From: Hippophae tibetana
Lineage: Eukaryota; Streptophyta; Magnoliopsida; Rosales; Elaeagnaceae
DNA length: 64,000 nucleotides
Reading direction: 5' to 3'
Assembly (NCBI GenBank): GCA_037013495.1
Contig: CM072804.1
Location: 34,326,501-34,390,500 of the forward strand
The position numbers were made by a program, and so were the translations under genes. Positions 35,656 to 47,810 of the stretch are shown in pieces; positions within the stretch are counted from its first letter, which is position 1, and each line of letters begins with the position of its first letter. The notes beneath the pieces are model-generated. The model worked only from the letters and a program-made list of their open reading frames with translations, made no database searches and was not told where the DNA came from.

Positions 35656-37262
35656 TTATGAACAAAATCGGCAATGCTGATTTTGCAAATACTTTGGTTT
35701 TATATTATAAAACTCTTGCAAGTGCATGAATCATTTTATAAAAAAAATGAAAACTATAGTCCTAAGGTCGATCTAATAAATGAATATATGTGGTTTTTAA
35801 TTTATTATTCAAACTTTTAAAAGCGAAATTAAATCTTAAACATCCTGTCATGATATTTTGATTTTTGTTTCCTATTCTAAATAAAAAACCTAAACATAGA
35901 TATGATTCAATAAACAATAATGCAAATTTTTATCATTCATAATAGTAAAGTATTTATGGATATAATAATTAAGTTAATTATACTTGCTCATATTATTTAG
36001 GTTATTAAATATATAAATTGATATTTTTTTATTTTCTCTTTTTGGTATGAAAGTGTCCTTTGGCACGACCCAAATTATTTTGTTTAATATTAATTAACTA
36101 ATATCCTTAAGTAAAACCTATTAATTAATTAAGTATTAAATTTTAGCTTGAAATAGTGTCCTTAGGCAGAGTCAATTAATTAAACTTTATTCAAGGTGTC
36201 TAATTAAACCTAAGAGCATTACTCTAAATCATACCAAATAATTAAATCTTATAATCTAATTTTCAGATTTAAGTTTGTAATGAAAAATAATATATTTTTC
36301 TCTAACATCCTTAATATAAAATCTTGAATAAAAACAAAATCAATTTATTTTATATAAATGTTTTATCTAGTTAATATTTGGCAAACATATCAACATTATT
36401 ATTTTATCATATTAACAAACAATCAGCAATGTTAAATTCAATCACAAAAAAATTAAACATAACTTATAAGAATAAAACATAAAAAATAATTGTAAAGAAT
36501 TCATTTTAAAATTATATCTCAAAAGAATCCTTACAAAACTTTGATGCTAATTCTGTTATTGGAAAACCTCCAAACGGATTTGTATTTCCATTTATTGAAT
36601 CAAAAACTAAAAATCTATAATAGTATAACTAGTTCTTCTCAAAAAGAGAACTTTAAAACTAAAAAAATAGAAAACTAGAGAGAGAAAGGTAGAGAGGGGA
36701 GATTTTGAGGGATAATTTTTACAATGAAAGAAATGATCTTTTAATAGATGAGGAAATGGCCAAAAAAGGTGGGAAAATATTTCACAAATTGATTTTGGAC
36801 GTGTTTAGATAGGCTGGCACGCGTGTGGGAGGCAAGATTTATGGTAGACTTGCATTTGGCATGCGTGTGTTAGTGTACGTGGGACTTGGCACGAATTATG
36901 CTTGTTGTGCGCGGGCATGTGCGCATGTGGGAATCGGCGTGAATGAGATTAGCTGTGAGCGAGACATGCATGATGTGTGCGTGATTGGGCACTTTTGTCC
37001 ATTTTTCCATTTTCCCATTTGTTTTGACTTTTTCTAAGTTTTTTTCTCAACATATTTGTGATGTATTACCTCCAGTATGTTTTCTTCGTTTTTTTAAATT
37101 ATATTTTTTGAATGAAAATACCTTAAAAACAATAAAAATATCTATGATTTTGAAAAGATACATTTATATAAAAATATGATAAAATCATACAAATATAAAT
37201 CTATTTAATCAATTAAAGTATATTAAATCATGATAATTTTAATGCTTTTTAAGTATTCATCG
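35656..37262 (-). repeat. Solo LTR A', family A, inserted in LTR B
   Basis: About 1.6 kb, aligning end to end with the LTRs of element A (38157-39931 and 47811-49692). It starts TTATGAACAAAATCGGC and ends AAGTATTCATCG. The flanks ACTAC and ACAAC agree at 4 of 5 positions. Contains the family's GC-rich part (about 36815-36990) and AATGTATTACCTCC-type words. More diverged than the other two, so older. Confidence 0.85.
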
Positions 37263-38156
37263 ACAACTCATTAAGTTCATTAATTATGGATAACATACAT
37301 AAGAATCATACATTTTTGCCAAGAAACTATTCATGTTATTTAATTAAGACAAACAATTAAATAATTCTCTCAAATCTATTTAATTATCTCTATAGATCAA
37401 TTGTTGGCCAAACAATTAATAACATAAAAATTAGATTAAATAATATAATTAAATTAAAATCATAATTGAGGTAAAATATTATATTATCACATGTAAAATA
37501 TTGGGTTTATAAGACCCATAGATTAATAAATTAGCTAGGCATAATTTTGTTCATAAAACTTATATTTTTCATAAAGAAAGACATAAAAATTGATAAATAA
37601 TGGAGAAGAAGAAGAAATAAAATCAATCTCTTAAATTGTAGCATCAATCTCCTCTTGAATCTCTGCCAAAATTTTATGTGTTTTTGAATTGTTTTTTATT
37701 TTACTGTCTACTTGGCTCTAAAAATTGATATTTTGGCTCATTAGAGTGTATGAGGAAGTTATGGGGTTAAATTATGCTCAAATAGAATATGAACCATCAG
37801 ATTGGCTTCATATCAAGAGTTAAGATTAAAAAATAGAAATCATTAGCGTTGCCCAATAGGGTGGTAACACGTGGCATGAGAGATTCATTGGGCGAATTAG
37901 CAAGCATTGTGCGGCAGTATGGACTAGTCTCGGTAAACCCACACTGAGTTAGTGCCATATAGCGTGATGTTATTCATGGTTATGGATTATGTGGCACATC
38001 GGTGGAAGAAATGGAAAAAATGTGTGACGACTCGTGGCACGCCCGTTGGCCATATTGTAAGACTCCCAATGAATGCTGGTTTGACACATGGATGGGCCCT
38101 GCATCATGTGGTACAAGAAAAAATGCATGATTGGCTCTCTCTACTTATGTGGCATC

Positions 38157-39931
38157 TTATGAACAAAATCAACATTGTCGATCCTGCCAATACTTTGGTT
38201 TTACCTTTTTAAAACTCTGGCAAGTGCACGAATCATTTCGTAGAAAATGATAAGTATACTCTTAAGGTCGATCTAAGTAAGGAATATATGTGGTTTTTTT
38301 ATTTATTATTCAAACTTTTAAAAATGAAATTAAATCCTAAACATCTTGTCACGATATTTTGGGGTTTTATGTTTTTAATCAAATAACATAAAAATAAACA
38401 TAGATACAGATTCAATAAACATTTATGCAATTTTTTTCTTTTATAATAGTAGAGTATTTATGGATATAATAACTAAATTAATTATGCTTGCTCGTATTAT
38501 TTAGGTTATTAAAGATATAAATAGATATTTATTGATTCTCTCTTTTTTATATGAATACCACCTTTGGTGGGGTTAGATATTCTTTGTTAACTAAACAAAT
38601 CAATTAACACCTACGGGTGAGGTTGATAACTAATTTGGTTAATTAAATTAATTAATTTTTCTAAAAGATTAAAAAAGAATCATTTAAATGCCACCTTTGG
38701 TAGGGTTAGACAATTTAAACTTTCTTCTAAGTGTCCAAATTAAACCTAAGAATTTAGTTATCCAAGCACTAATTTTCAAGTTTTAAAACAACTACTGAAA
38801 ATATGTTGTCAATACAATTTCAGATAATAATTCTTATAAAAACTTTTGAAATAGAGCTTCACTATAACTACCGGGCGATTTTACCAACAAATAAAAGAGT
38901 ACTACTCTAAATCAAACCGGATAACTAAACCTTAAAATCTAATTTTAAGATTTAAGTTTGTAATGAAAAATAATATATTTCTCTCTAACATTCTTAATAT
39001 AAAATCTCGAATAAAAACAAAATCAATTCATTTTAGAAATTTTTACCTATTTAATAGTTTGCAAGCATAACAACGTTATTATTATATCATGTTTACAAAC
39101 ATCCAAAAAAATTAAATTTAATCACATACAAATTAAATATAACATGTAAGAATAAAGCATAAAAAATAACTATAAAGAAAATAAAATCCTTACAGTACTT
39201 TGATGTTATTCCTATTGTTGGAAAACCTCCGAACGGTATTTACACTCTCATTTATTGAATCAAAAAAGAAATAAATTATAAAAACATAATTAGTTCTTCT
39301 CAAAAAGAGAAGAACTCTAAAACTAAGAAAAAACTAAAAACTAAGAAATGGAGAGAAAGAAAGAGAGAAGAAGATGTGTTTTTAGGTGTGATTTGAAGTG
39401 AAGAGAATATGGGTATTTATAGGTGAGGAAGGAAGAAAAAGTGGGTGAAAAAATGATTAAAAATGGAGAAAACGTGGAGTAGTAAATGATGATGTCATAC
39501 TACTGACGTTATTGTGGTATGGGCGCGGTAGCACACGCAGATGGGGCAGATGGGCACAGCGGTGCACGTGGATGGGCGCAGGCGCACGCGGAATGGAGCA
39601 GGGGTACGTGCAGACTGGGCGTTGTGTGTGCACGATTGCCTCCTTTTTAACATTTTTGACCTTTTTGACCCATTTGGTCCAATTTTTCCATCTTTTTTGA
39701 CTTTTCCTCATTTAATTTATTAATATATTTGTGATGTATTACCTCCGGTATTTTTCTTTTAGTCTTTAAGTTACTTTTTTAAGTGAAAATACCTGAAAAA
39801 CAATAAAAATACCCGTGATTCCGAAAAGACAGATTTATATAAATATATGATAAAATCATATAAATATATATTTTTAATCAATTAACGTGCATAAAATCAT
39901 GGTAATTTTAGTACTTTTTGAGCACTCATCA
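38157..39931 (-). repeat. 3' LTR of element A
   Basis: In plus-strand order it begins TTATGAACAAAATC and ends GAGCACTCATCA. Contains the U5-type motif GCAAGTGCACGAATCATTTC, then AAGGTCGATCT, near 38219-38275, and a GC-rich tract at 39510-39640. In element orientation it starts TGATGAGTGC. Confidence 0.92.
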
Positions 39932-41955
39932 CAACCCCATACCAGCTTCTTGCTAGTCCTTTAGCAAGAGAAGCGATAAAAACTAAAAATTAAACTATCC
40001 TAAATCACTTCCATGGATTTACACGTTTGCATTTAGCTTATGCAACAAACCTTTAAACCCCTAGGTTGCCCTAGTGGACGAGTTTGAGTCTCGTAAGGTT
40101 TTTCAGTAATGATACCCACAAACATTTGACTAAATGTAAAAATTAAAAGAAATAATAAAAACAACAACTTAAAAACTAAAATTACAACAAAATCAAAAAT
40201 TAACTCTTAAGAATAAAAGAAAATAACATAACACAAAAATGTCTCATACTTTTTGATCTCCTTTAAGATCATAATTAAAATCTCAAGCATAAGTTATTTT
40301 AATCTTCCTAAACAATCATGATTTATTATAATAATTAGTCGAAAATCATTTTCATATTTCATATAAAAAATGTATCAATTTAATTTCATCCAATTTTAGT
40401 GTCTAGAATCCGAATTCGCTTCGATTCTATTCCTCACTAGTCAATACTCTCAAAACACTTATACTAATTTATATGCGAAAGAGTTGATGTATAGAAATGA
40501 ACTAATATGTTCGCATATGTATAAAGAATAAAGGCTTAAAGTGTTATTTTGACGTTGATCTCATGAAATGAATCAAATGTATAAATTATAAAGAAATCAT
40601 ATATAAAAATTATTTTCATGCATAAATCAAACTCATTAAGAAAAAATTTCAAGATATATGCCTTTTACAAATGAAAAAAGTGCAATAACTTTTTAGGGAA
40701 TTACTTCCTATATCTTTCTTTTGCAATTAACCTTTACTCACAACTTTGTAGGCAATGTGGGTCATAGTATGTAGATTATACTATATATTCTTTATCTCTC
40801 TATTTTTTTCTTGAAGATTTTTTTCAATATATATATATTTTTAGAGAGTCAACCCATGTACAGATTGTACATTTTTTTTAGGATTTTGGTGAGTGGTTAA
40901 TTTTGTGGCTTTTCTGTTTGATTTTGGTTTAGGTCACCCCATATATGTCTCATTTTTTTTGTTAACAGTTATGCACGAATGAGATAAAAACATATATTAT
41001 CAATTTCTACTTAAATCATTTAATCTAAGAAAAAAAATAATAAAGAATATACGACACTCTATTAAGATGAGAAAAAAATTCATACATTCAATGCTAATAC
41101 CTATAGAGATCATCTAAATATTTGAAGAAATAAGAAATGTGTTTGGAGTAGAAAAAAATATATATATTTCACTCTAAATAAAGGAAATTAGGCTCAAATT
41201 ATATCTCACAAAGGTAGTCTACACTAAAAAAAATTCATAAACACCGATTTTGGGTTTAATATAATTTCTACATCTTATCAAGAAATACTAGTTATAACAA
41301 AAATTAACTAATTACCAAAAACAATTACAAAATATTTCATGATATGTTTTCAAAAATTAATCTAACAGTACAAAATACTTAACTATTTACCTAAATTTGA
41401 TTTAAAGAAATGATAAATTTTTGTGAGAATTTTTAAAGCTAATTCTAAAATTCCAAATATTACTAAATCACACAAAGAAAATAAAATCAAACACAATAAA
41501 AATGAAAATGTGAACATAAAATAAAATAATTTTTTTTTTATTTTTTTTAAATTGGTAAATTGTTTTTTTTTAAATTAAGCATGGTAAATTTTCACCTCCC
41601 CCAACCTAGAACTTACATTGTCCTCAATGTAACAACTGTAAATTAAAGATAAAGAGAAAAGAGAAGAAAGATTACCTATTTCCTCAAAATGTGCAAGTAG
41701 TAATGGAGAAATGTAGGTGCATCCATCATATTCATCATTAAGGTTCACACAGACAAATTACTGTGAATTTCTAACATCTCAACAAATATTTTTAGTTTTA
41801 ACAATTTTAAAATTATTCACATGTAATTAAACTAAAAGAAACAATAGAAATCAAATAAATAAAACAAATAAAAGAAATAAAAGAAAATTACCTAAAATGA
41901 TGGGTTGCCTCCCATCCAGCACTTAGTTTAACATCTTAGCAAGACGTAACTTTAT
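39932..41955 (-). other. 3' non-coding region of element A with polypurine signals
   Basis: No env-like or other frame is readable. The sense strand has the block TTGAGGACAATGTAAGTTCT followed by a GGGGGAGG tract (41640-41595), a landmark seen downstream of integrase in many plant gypsy elements. GGTATGGGGTTG lies immediately before the 3' LTR (39943-39932) and is the likely plus-strand primer. Confidence 0.65.
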
Positions 41956-41959
41956 GGTG

Positions 41960-43430
41960 CTAGGGGTTAGTCGGCCAAATGCAATCCATTTCAGCAATGC
42001 TGTTTGGTTCTTCTAAATAAGGCTTCACACGATGCCCATTGACTTTGAATGTTTTTTGTGTCTTGGAATCCAATAGTTCTACTACTCCATGTTCAAATAC
42101 CTGAACTATTTTGAATGGTCCATCCCATCTTGATCTCAGCTTTCCTGGAAACAATCTCAAACGAGAGTTAAATAAAAGAACTTTAATTCCAGGGTGAAGA
42201 GTCTTAGGAACTAGCCTCTTGTCATGATAGCGCTTAGTACACTCTTTGTATAATTTGGAATTCTCATAGGCTTCATTCCTAATTTCTTCCAACTCCTTAA
42301 GATGGAGTAACCGTTTTTCTCTTGCTTTTTCTAAATTCTTGTTTAACTCTTTAATTGCCCAGTAATCCTTGTGTTCGAGTTCAACTAGAAGGTGGCACGC
42401 TTTCCAAAAGATTAACTGGTAAGGGCTCATCCCAATAAGTGTTTTGTAAGTAGTGTGGTATGCCTATAAAGCATCATTTAACTTAAATGCCCAATCCTTC
42501 CTTGAAGGACGCACAGTTCATTCCAATATTCCCTTAATTTGCCTATTACTTACTTCCACTAAACCAAAAGTTTGAGGATGATATAGAGTAACTACTTTAT
42601 GTGTGATGTTGTACTTGTTTAGTACTCCATCAAAGATCTTGTTACAAAAATGGCTACCTTCATCACTTATTATAGCTTTAGGTGTTCCGAACTTGCTGAA
42701 TATTTAATCCTTCAGGAATTTAATAACAACATTAGCATCATTGGTTTTAGTGGGGATAGCTTCTACCCACTTGGATACATAATCCACAGTAACCAAAATA
42801 TATTGAAAACCATTGGATGGGGGAAAAGGACCCATAAAGTCAATCCCCCATACATCGAAGAGTTCAACAACTAAATTAGATGTCAAAGGCATTTCATATC
42901 TTTTGCTTATGTTTCTTGTTCGTTGACATTTATCACATTGTGTACAAAACATATGAGCATCTTTAAAAAGAATGGGCCAAAAGAATCCAGACTGTAATAC
43001 CTTACGGGCTGTCTTTTCACCACCAAAATGGCCCCCACAATGAAGTTCATGACAAAAAGTTAGAATGCTCTTATGTTCTTCTTTAGGTACACATCTCCAA
43101 ATGACTTGATCTTGACCAATCTTGTATAAATAAGGGTCATCCCAGAAATAGTCCTTAATAGTTTTAAAAAACCTTTTCTTATCCTGATATGAAGTATTAG
43201 GTCGTAAAAAACCAGTGGCAAGATAGTTTAAAATATCAGCATACCATGGGTTCAGACCTATTGAAAATAATTGTTTATCAGGAAAGGTTTCAACTATATC
43301 TTCATTACTCACATCTTTAAGAGAATTGAAGTCAGAAATCAACCTAGACAAATGATCAGCTACTAAGTTTTCACTGCCTTTCTTATCCTTGATTTCTAGG
43401 TCAAATTCTTGTAAGAGTAAGACCCACATG
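41960..43430 (-). pseudogene. Element A integrase (with RNase H end), interrupted
   Basis: An open 241-codon piece (43429-42704) holds the RNase H tail ([13 protein letters not shown]), then the H-H-C-C zinc domain (H-x4-H-x~29-C-x2-C: HELHCGGH...[10 protein letters not shown]) and the start of the catalytic core ([20 protein letters not shown], first Asp present). A shift near 42704 breaks it. A second open piece (42430-41960, 156 codons) has the C-terminal GPF/Y-type domain ([20 protein letters not shown]). The zinc-finger side and the C-terminal domain are individually intact. Confidence 0.9.
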
Positions 43431-43439
43431 ATTAATCTT

Positions 43440-44445
43440 GGCTTGGCATTTGGTTACTTAATAGGTAAAACAGCATGATCAAAATGGACAATCGCTTTAG
43501 ATCCTACTAAATAAGACCTAAATTTGTCTAAAGAAAACACTATAGCCAAGAATTCCTTTTCAGTGGTGGTATAAGTCATTTGGGCATCATTGAGTGTTTT
43601 GATAGCATAGTAGATGACATGAAAACACTTATCCACTCTTTGTCCCAAGACTTCTCCGATAGCATAATCAGAAGCGTCACACATTATTTCAAAAGGTAAA
43701 GACCAGTTTGGTGCCATAATAACATGCGTAGATGTTAGTTTCTCTTTCAAGGTATTAAAGGCAATAAGACATTCATTGCTGAAATTAAAATAAACATCTT
43801 TTGATAGCAAGTTACATATGGGACGACTTATTTTAGAGAAATCTTTAATAAATCGTCTGTAAAATCCTGCATGTCCAAAGAAGCTTCTTATTCCCTTCAC
43901 AAATGTAAGGGGAGGTAGTTTGGAAATCAATTCAACTTTTGCCTTATCAACTCAATACCCTTGTTTGAAATTATATGTCCTAAAAATATCCCTTGTTGAA
44001 CCATAAAATGAATTTTCTCCCAACTAAGGGTGAGATTGCATTCAATGCATCTTTCTAAAACCAAGTCAATTTATGTAAGCAATCATCAAATGAGTTCCCA
44101 AAGATAGAGATACTTTCCATGAAAATCTTAATGAATTTTTCCACCATGTCCGAGAAAATAGATATCTACATCTCTAGAAAGTGGCAGGGGCATTGCATAA
44201 CCCAAATGGAATTCTTTGAAAAGCAAATGTCCCAAAAGGACATGTAAATGTGGTCTTTTCTTGATATTCTGGTGCTATGGGTACTTGATAATATCCAGAC
44301 AATCCATCTAGAAATAGTAAAATTCGTGCCCAACTAATCTTTCCAACATTTGATCAATGAATGGAAGTGGAAAGTGATCCTTTTTAGTATATAAATTTAG
44401 TTTCCTAAAATCTATACACATTCTCCATCCAGTGATTACATAAAC
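43440..44445 (-). pseudogene. Element A reverse transcriptase and RNase H, catalytically dead
   Basis: From 44445 downward: RMCIDFRKLNLYTKKDHFPL, LDGLSGYYQVPIAPEYQ, PFGLCNAPATF, then the catalytic region, where FMDD of this family is FMESISIFGNSFDD (44120-44080), so both active-site aspartates are replaced by Glu-Ser. The open 158-codon piece 43930-43454 holds the connection and RNase H start (GHAGFYRRFIKDFSKISRP, CDASDYAIGEVLGQR). The N-terminal RT blocks and the protease are missing. Confidence 0.9.
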
Positions 44446-45535
44446 AATTGGTTGTCAAACTTTGATTATTCATCAATTGGTTGTCACGACTAACTTGAAT
44501 AAAAGCATTCAAGCTATCCTCTAAGGTTGACTTAAAATATTGTCTTGGTGGGTAATGATGGTTTTTATTCGACCTTAGTGTTGGACATTGGGTGTAGGCT
44601 GGGTAATTGTTTTGTTTCCAATGATGGTTAGGGTGATTATAGGTGTTTGGATGATACCTTTGAAAGGATTTGACTTCCTCCATGGCATCGACACTAGAAT
44701 CACAAGTATTTGAACAATTATGAATACCATGCCCAATTGAAAAACATACTTCACACACCTCTTGATTTGGCATTTGGTGGGTAGTGAGAAGTTGCACTTG
44801 CTTAGTCAATTCAACAAGTTACAAGGTTATCTCATTATTGGAGCCAACTTAATTGACTCTTGCTCTTCTTTTAGTACTTCTTTGTTAGGAATTAGAACCC
44901 AAAAGCTCATAAAGATTATAGGTTTCCTCTGCGGGTTTTTCTCCCACAGCACCTCCAACAGCATTATCAACCATGTATTGACTCTACAATGTCAATCCAT
45001 CATAAAAGAATTAGTTTTGTAGCTGTTATGGAAAGCTATGATTATGACATTGAATGAAAATGAGTTTGAATCATTCCCAAGCTTCATGAAAGGGCTCTTC
45101 ATACATTTGACAAAATGTTGCTATCTTCGTCCTTAGATCAACAGTCTCTTGATGGGAATAGAACCTACCCATAAACATTTCATATACTACCTCCCAAGTT
45201 TTAGAGAACCCGACTGTAGAGTAATGAACTATGACCAAGCTTTATCCTTGAGGTTGTAAGGAAAACACCTCATCCTAAGTTGATCTTTATTAATTGCATG
45301 TAGTGGAAAGGTTTGGACAATAACATAGAATTCTCGAATGAAATGCAAAGGGTTTTCATTAGGGACACCGTAAAAGGAAGGCAACAAAGAATAATTAATT
45401 TTTTTCAATTCATAATTCCTTGTAGCCTCTTGTAATTGTATGCCAAAAGTTACATTGCCAATGATTGACATTGTATAGTCTTTCATCATTTTCTGCCTAT
45501 CTTCAGCATCTCCCATGGCTATTTGTAGTTCAAAT
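44405..45535 (-). pseudogene. Element A gag, second copy, fused to RT by deletion
   Basis: Starts near 45516 (MGDAEDRQKMMKDYTMSI). The core has PSFYGVPNENPLHFIREFY and LRMRCFPYNLKDKAWS. The zinc knuckle CEVCFSIGHGIHNC (near 44755-44710) is canonical C-X2-C-X4-H-X4-C. Shortly after, the sequence runs directly into the RT motif in another frame at about 44445, so the protease and first part of pol have been lost. Several stops lie between the open pieces. Confidence 0.85.
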
Positions 45536-46095
45536 TGATCCTCCTTCTATTGTGTATCAACATTTAGCTCTTAAAAAATAGTAGATATCTCTAAGAAAGA
45601 TTTTCACTTGACAAAATGTATAGGCTTAAAGAAAAAAGGTGCAGGGAACCTAATTTTTTTATTATTTTTTTGTACATATTTATTATTTTATTTTATTTTA
45701 GAATAAAAAATTAAGTAAAGAGAAAATCTAAGATTTTTTTAATGCTAAGTTTAAAGAATGGAATTTTTTTTTGAAACAAATGAATTTATTTCATTTGAAT
45801 TTTATTACACACTAAATAAAACTAAAACAAAGGAAAATACAATAATGGGTGACATCCCACGTAGGACTAAAATTTATTGTCTTCTAGTAAGACGCTGCTT
45901 GGAGATTGTAGAATGAAAAACTCAATGTCTCCTCTTCATTGAATTTATTTTATCCCATTTGACCATTCAATTAGTCTTTGCTTTGTTTTTGCAAATGTTC
46001 AACTAACTGTTCTTCTTGAACTTTCACCTTTTTGATAGAAGCTTCCACAGAGTGCAACCGTTGATTGGTTTTAGATTGGATATCTCTACAAACTT
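45536..46095 (-). other. Spacer between the two gag copies of element A
   Basis: AT-rich leader-like sequence between the gag copies, without a readable domain. A shared GACATCCCACGTAGGAC-type motif around 45850 suggests it derives from a non-coding leader or 3' region. Confidence 0.4.
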
Positions 46096-47180
46096 GAATA
46101 AAAGAATTCAAGTTGTCCTCCAAGGTTGATTTATTTGGAATGCTTCTTGGATTAGGTGGGTGGAATTGCTAGCCTGACTGATTTGAGCTTTGAGCGAAAT
46201 GAGGGTTGTTTTTCCTCCAGGAGAAGTTCAGATGATTTCTCCACCTAGGATTATAGGTATTTGAATTGGGGTCGAATCTTGGTCTCTGTTGATATGCTCC
46301 CAATACATTAACCTGTTCAGGTCCAGCTGTTGTTTTTCCTTGATATGGACAGGCTTCAGTACCATGTCCCATGTTGCTATACAAACCATAATGTTAATTA
46401 TTGGTGTTGGTTTGCGTAGTGAGAAGGACAACTTGCTTGGTCAATTGAACAAGTTTTTGTTGAACTTCATTGTTGGAATCGACTTCATGAACTCCAGTTT
46501 TTCTCACTTGTGAGCTTTTTTGTTGGGAAGTAGCACCCAACATCTCAAAGAAGTTGTACGTCTCTAAGGAAATCTTTTCTCCCATTGCTCCTCCTACAAC
46601 GTTGTCGACAATGAACTGACATTGTTGCGTAAGTCCATCGTAAAAGAATTGATTCTACAACTGCATGGGAAAGCTGTGATGGGGAAATTGAGTGAGAAAC
46701 ATTTTGAACCTATCCCAAGCTTCATGGAATGGTTCTCCTTTCATCTAAAGAGAAAGTAGCAATCTTTCCTCTCAACTCTGATGGTTTTTTGGTGGGAATA
46801 GAATTTTCCCATGAATTTATTATAAATGTTCTTCCATGTCATCAGAGAACCTAGGGAAGTGACATCAACCAAGCTTTGGCCTTGTCCTTTAAGGTGTAGG
46901 GGAAACATCTCATTCGAAGTTTATCCTCGTTTAGAATACCGAGGGGGAAGGTTTTGACTGTAGCATAGAAATCTCTAATGAAGGAAAGAGAATCTTCATT
47001 AGGGAGCCTATAAAAGGAAGGAATCATGGAAAAATGAATATTTTTCAGTTCATAATTCCGAGTAGCCTCACCCAGCTAGATAGCGGTAGTTTTCGTGCCA
47101 TTCACTGGTCTTGTAAACTCCTTCATGGTGGTTTCCCTAACATGTTAGTTTTCTTCCATTTCTTTCGGTTCCAGTAAAGG
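46096..47180 (-). pseudogene. Element A gag, first copy, zinc knuckle destroyed
   Basis: An ATG at 47159 starts MEEN and hits a stop at codon 5. The same frame then continues through a core with PSFYRLPNEDSLSFIRDFY and LRMRCFPYTLKDKAKAW, homologous to the second copy position by position. The knuckle near 46390-46340 reads YGLYSNMGHGTEAC, so the first two cysteines are both tyrosine (TGT to TAT). A glutamine- and asparagine-rich tail follows (46384-46169). Confidence 0.82.
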
Positions 47181-47787
47181 ATTAAGGCTTGGAATCCAGT
47201 CTTGTTGACAGTTGTTTAAATTTATGAATATTATATACATATGGTGTAAGGGAGTTTCCTAAGGATCTCTTACCACACATAGACTATTGAAAACGTAAAT
47301 TTAAAACTCTTGTAAAAAAATAATAAAATAACAAGACAAATATTTAGATAAAATTTACATAGTATTTAATACAAAACACTAAACAAAACTAGTTACACCC
47401 TAAGTTATTTTATTTTATTGTTTTAAAAGAAAATAATAAACTAAAGTTTTAATAATTCTTTTTTTATTTTTATTTTTATTTGTTTTAATTTTTTTTATAA
47501 TATTTTTTACTTCAAATTTTGAATTTCAAAATTATTTTAATATTCACGCTATAAATGTTTTTTTTAATTTTTATGAAAATTGTAATTTTTTTCATTTTTT
47601 TTATTATTCTGAATAGTAAGTCTATTTTTTAAATGGAAAAAAATATTATTTAAATTTTTATTAAATTAATTTTTTTTACTATTCATGAAAAACAATTTTT
47701 TTAACTCAAAATAAAAAAAAATCACAATTATTTACTGCACAAAAAGTTTTTAAAATTTTGATAAATAATTTAAAAACCCTATTCCTT
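47181..47787 (-). other. 5' leader of element A
   Basis: AT-rich untranslated leader between primer site and gag, with no coding sequence recognised. Confidence 0.5.
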
Positions 47788-47804
47788 CCCCAATATTGAC
47801 GCCA
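47788..47804 (-). other. Primer-binding site of element A, tRNA-Asp type
   Basis: The minus strand reads TGGCGTCAATATTGGGG. This is a decayed form of the tRNA-Asp site TGGCGCCGTTGCCGGGG used by Athila/Tat elements and lies a few bases from the LTR end. Confidence 0.75.
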
Positions 47805-47810
47805 AAAACA

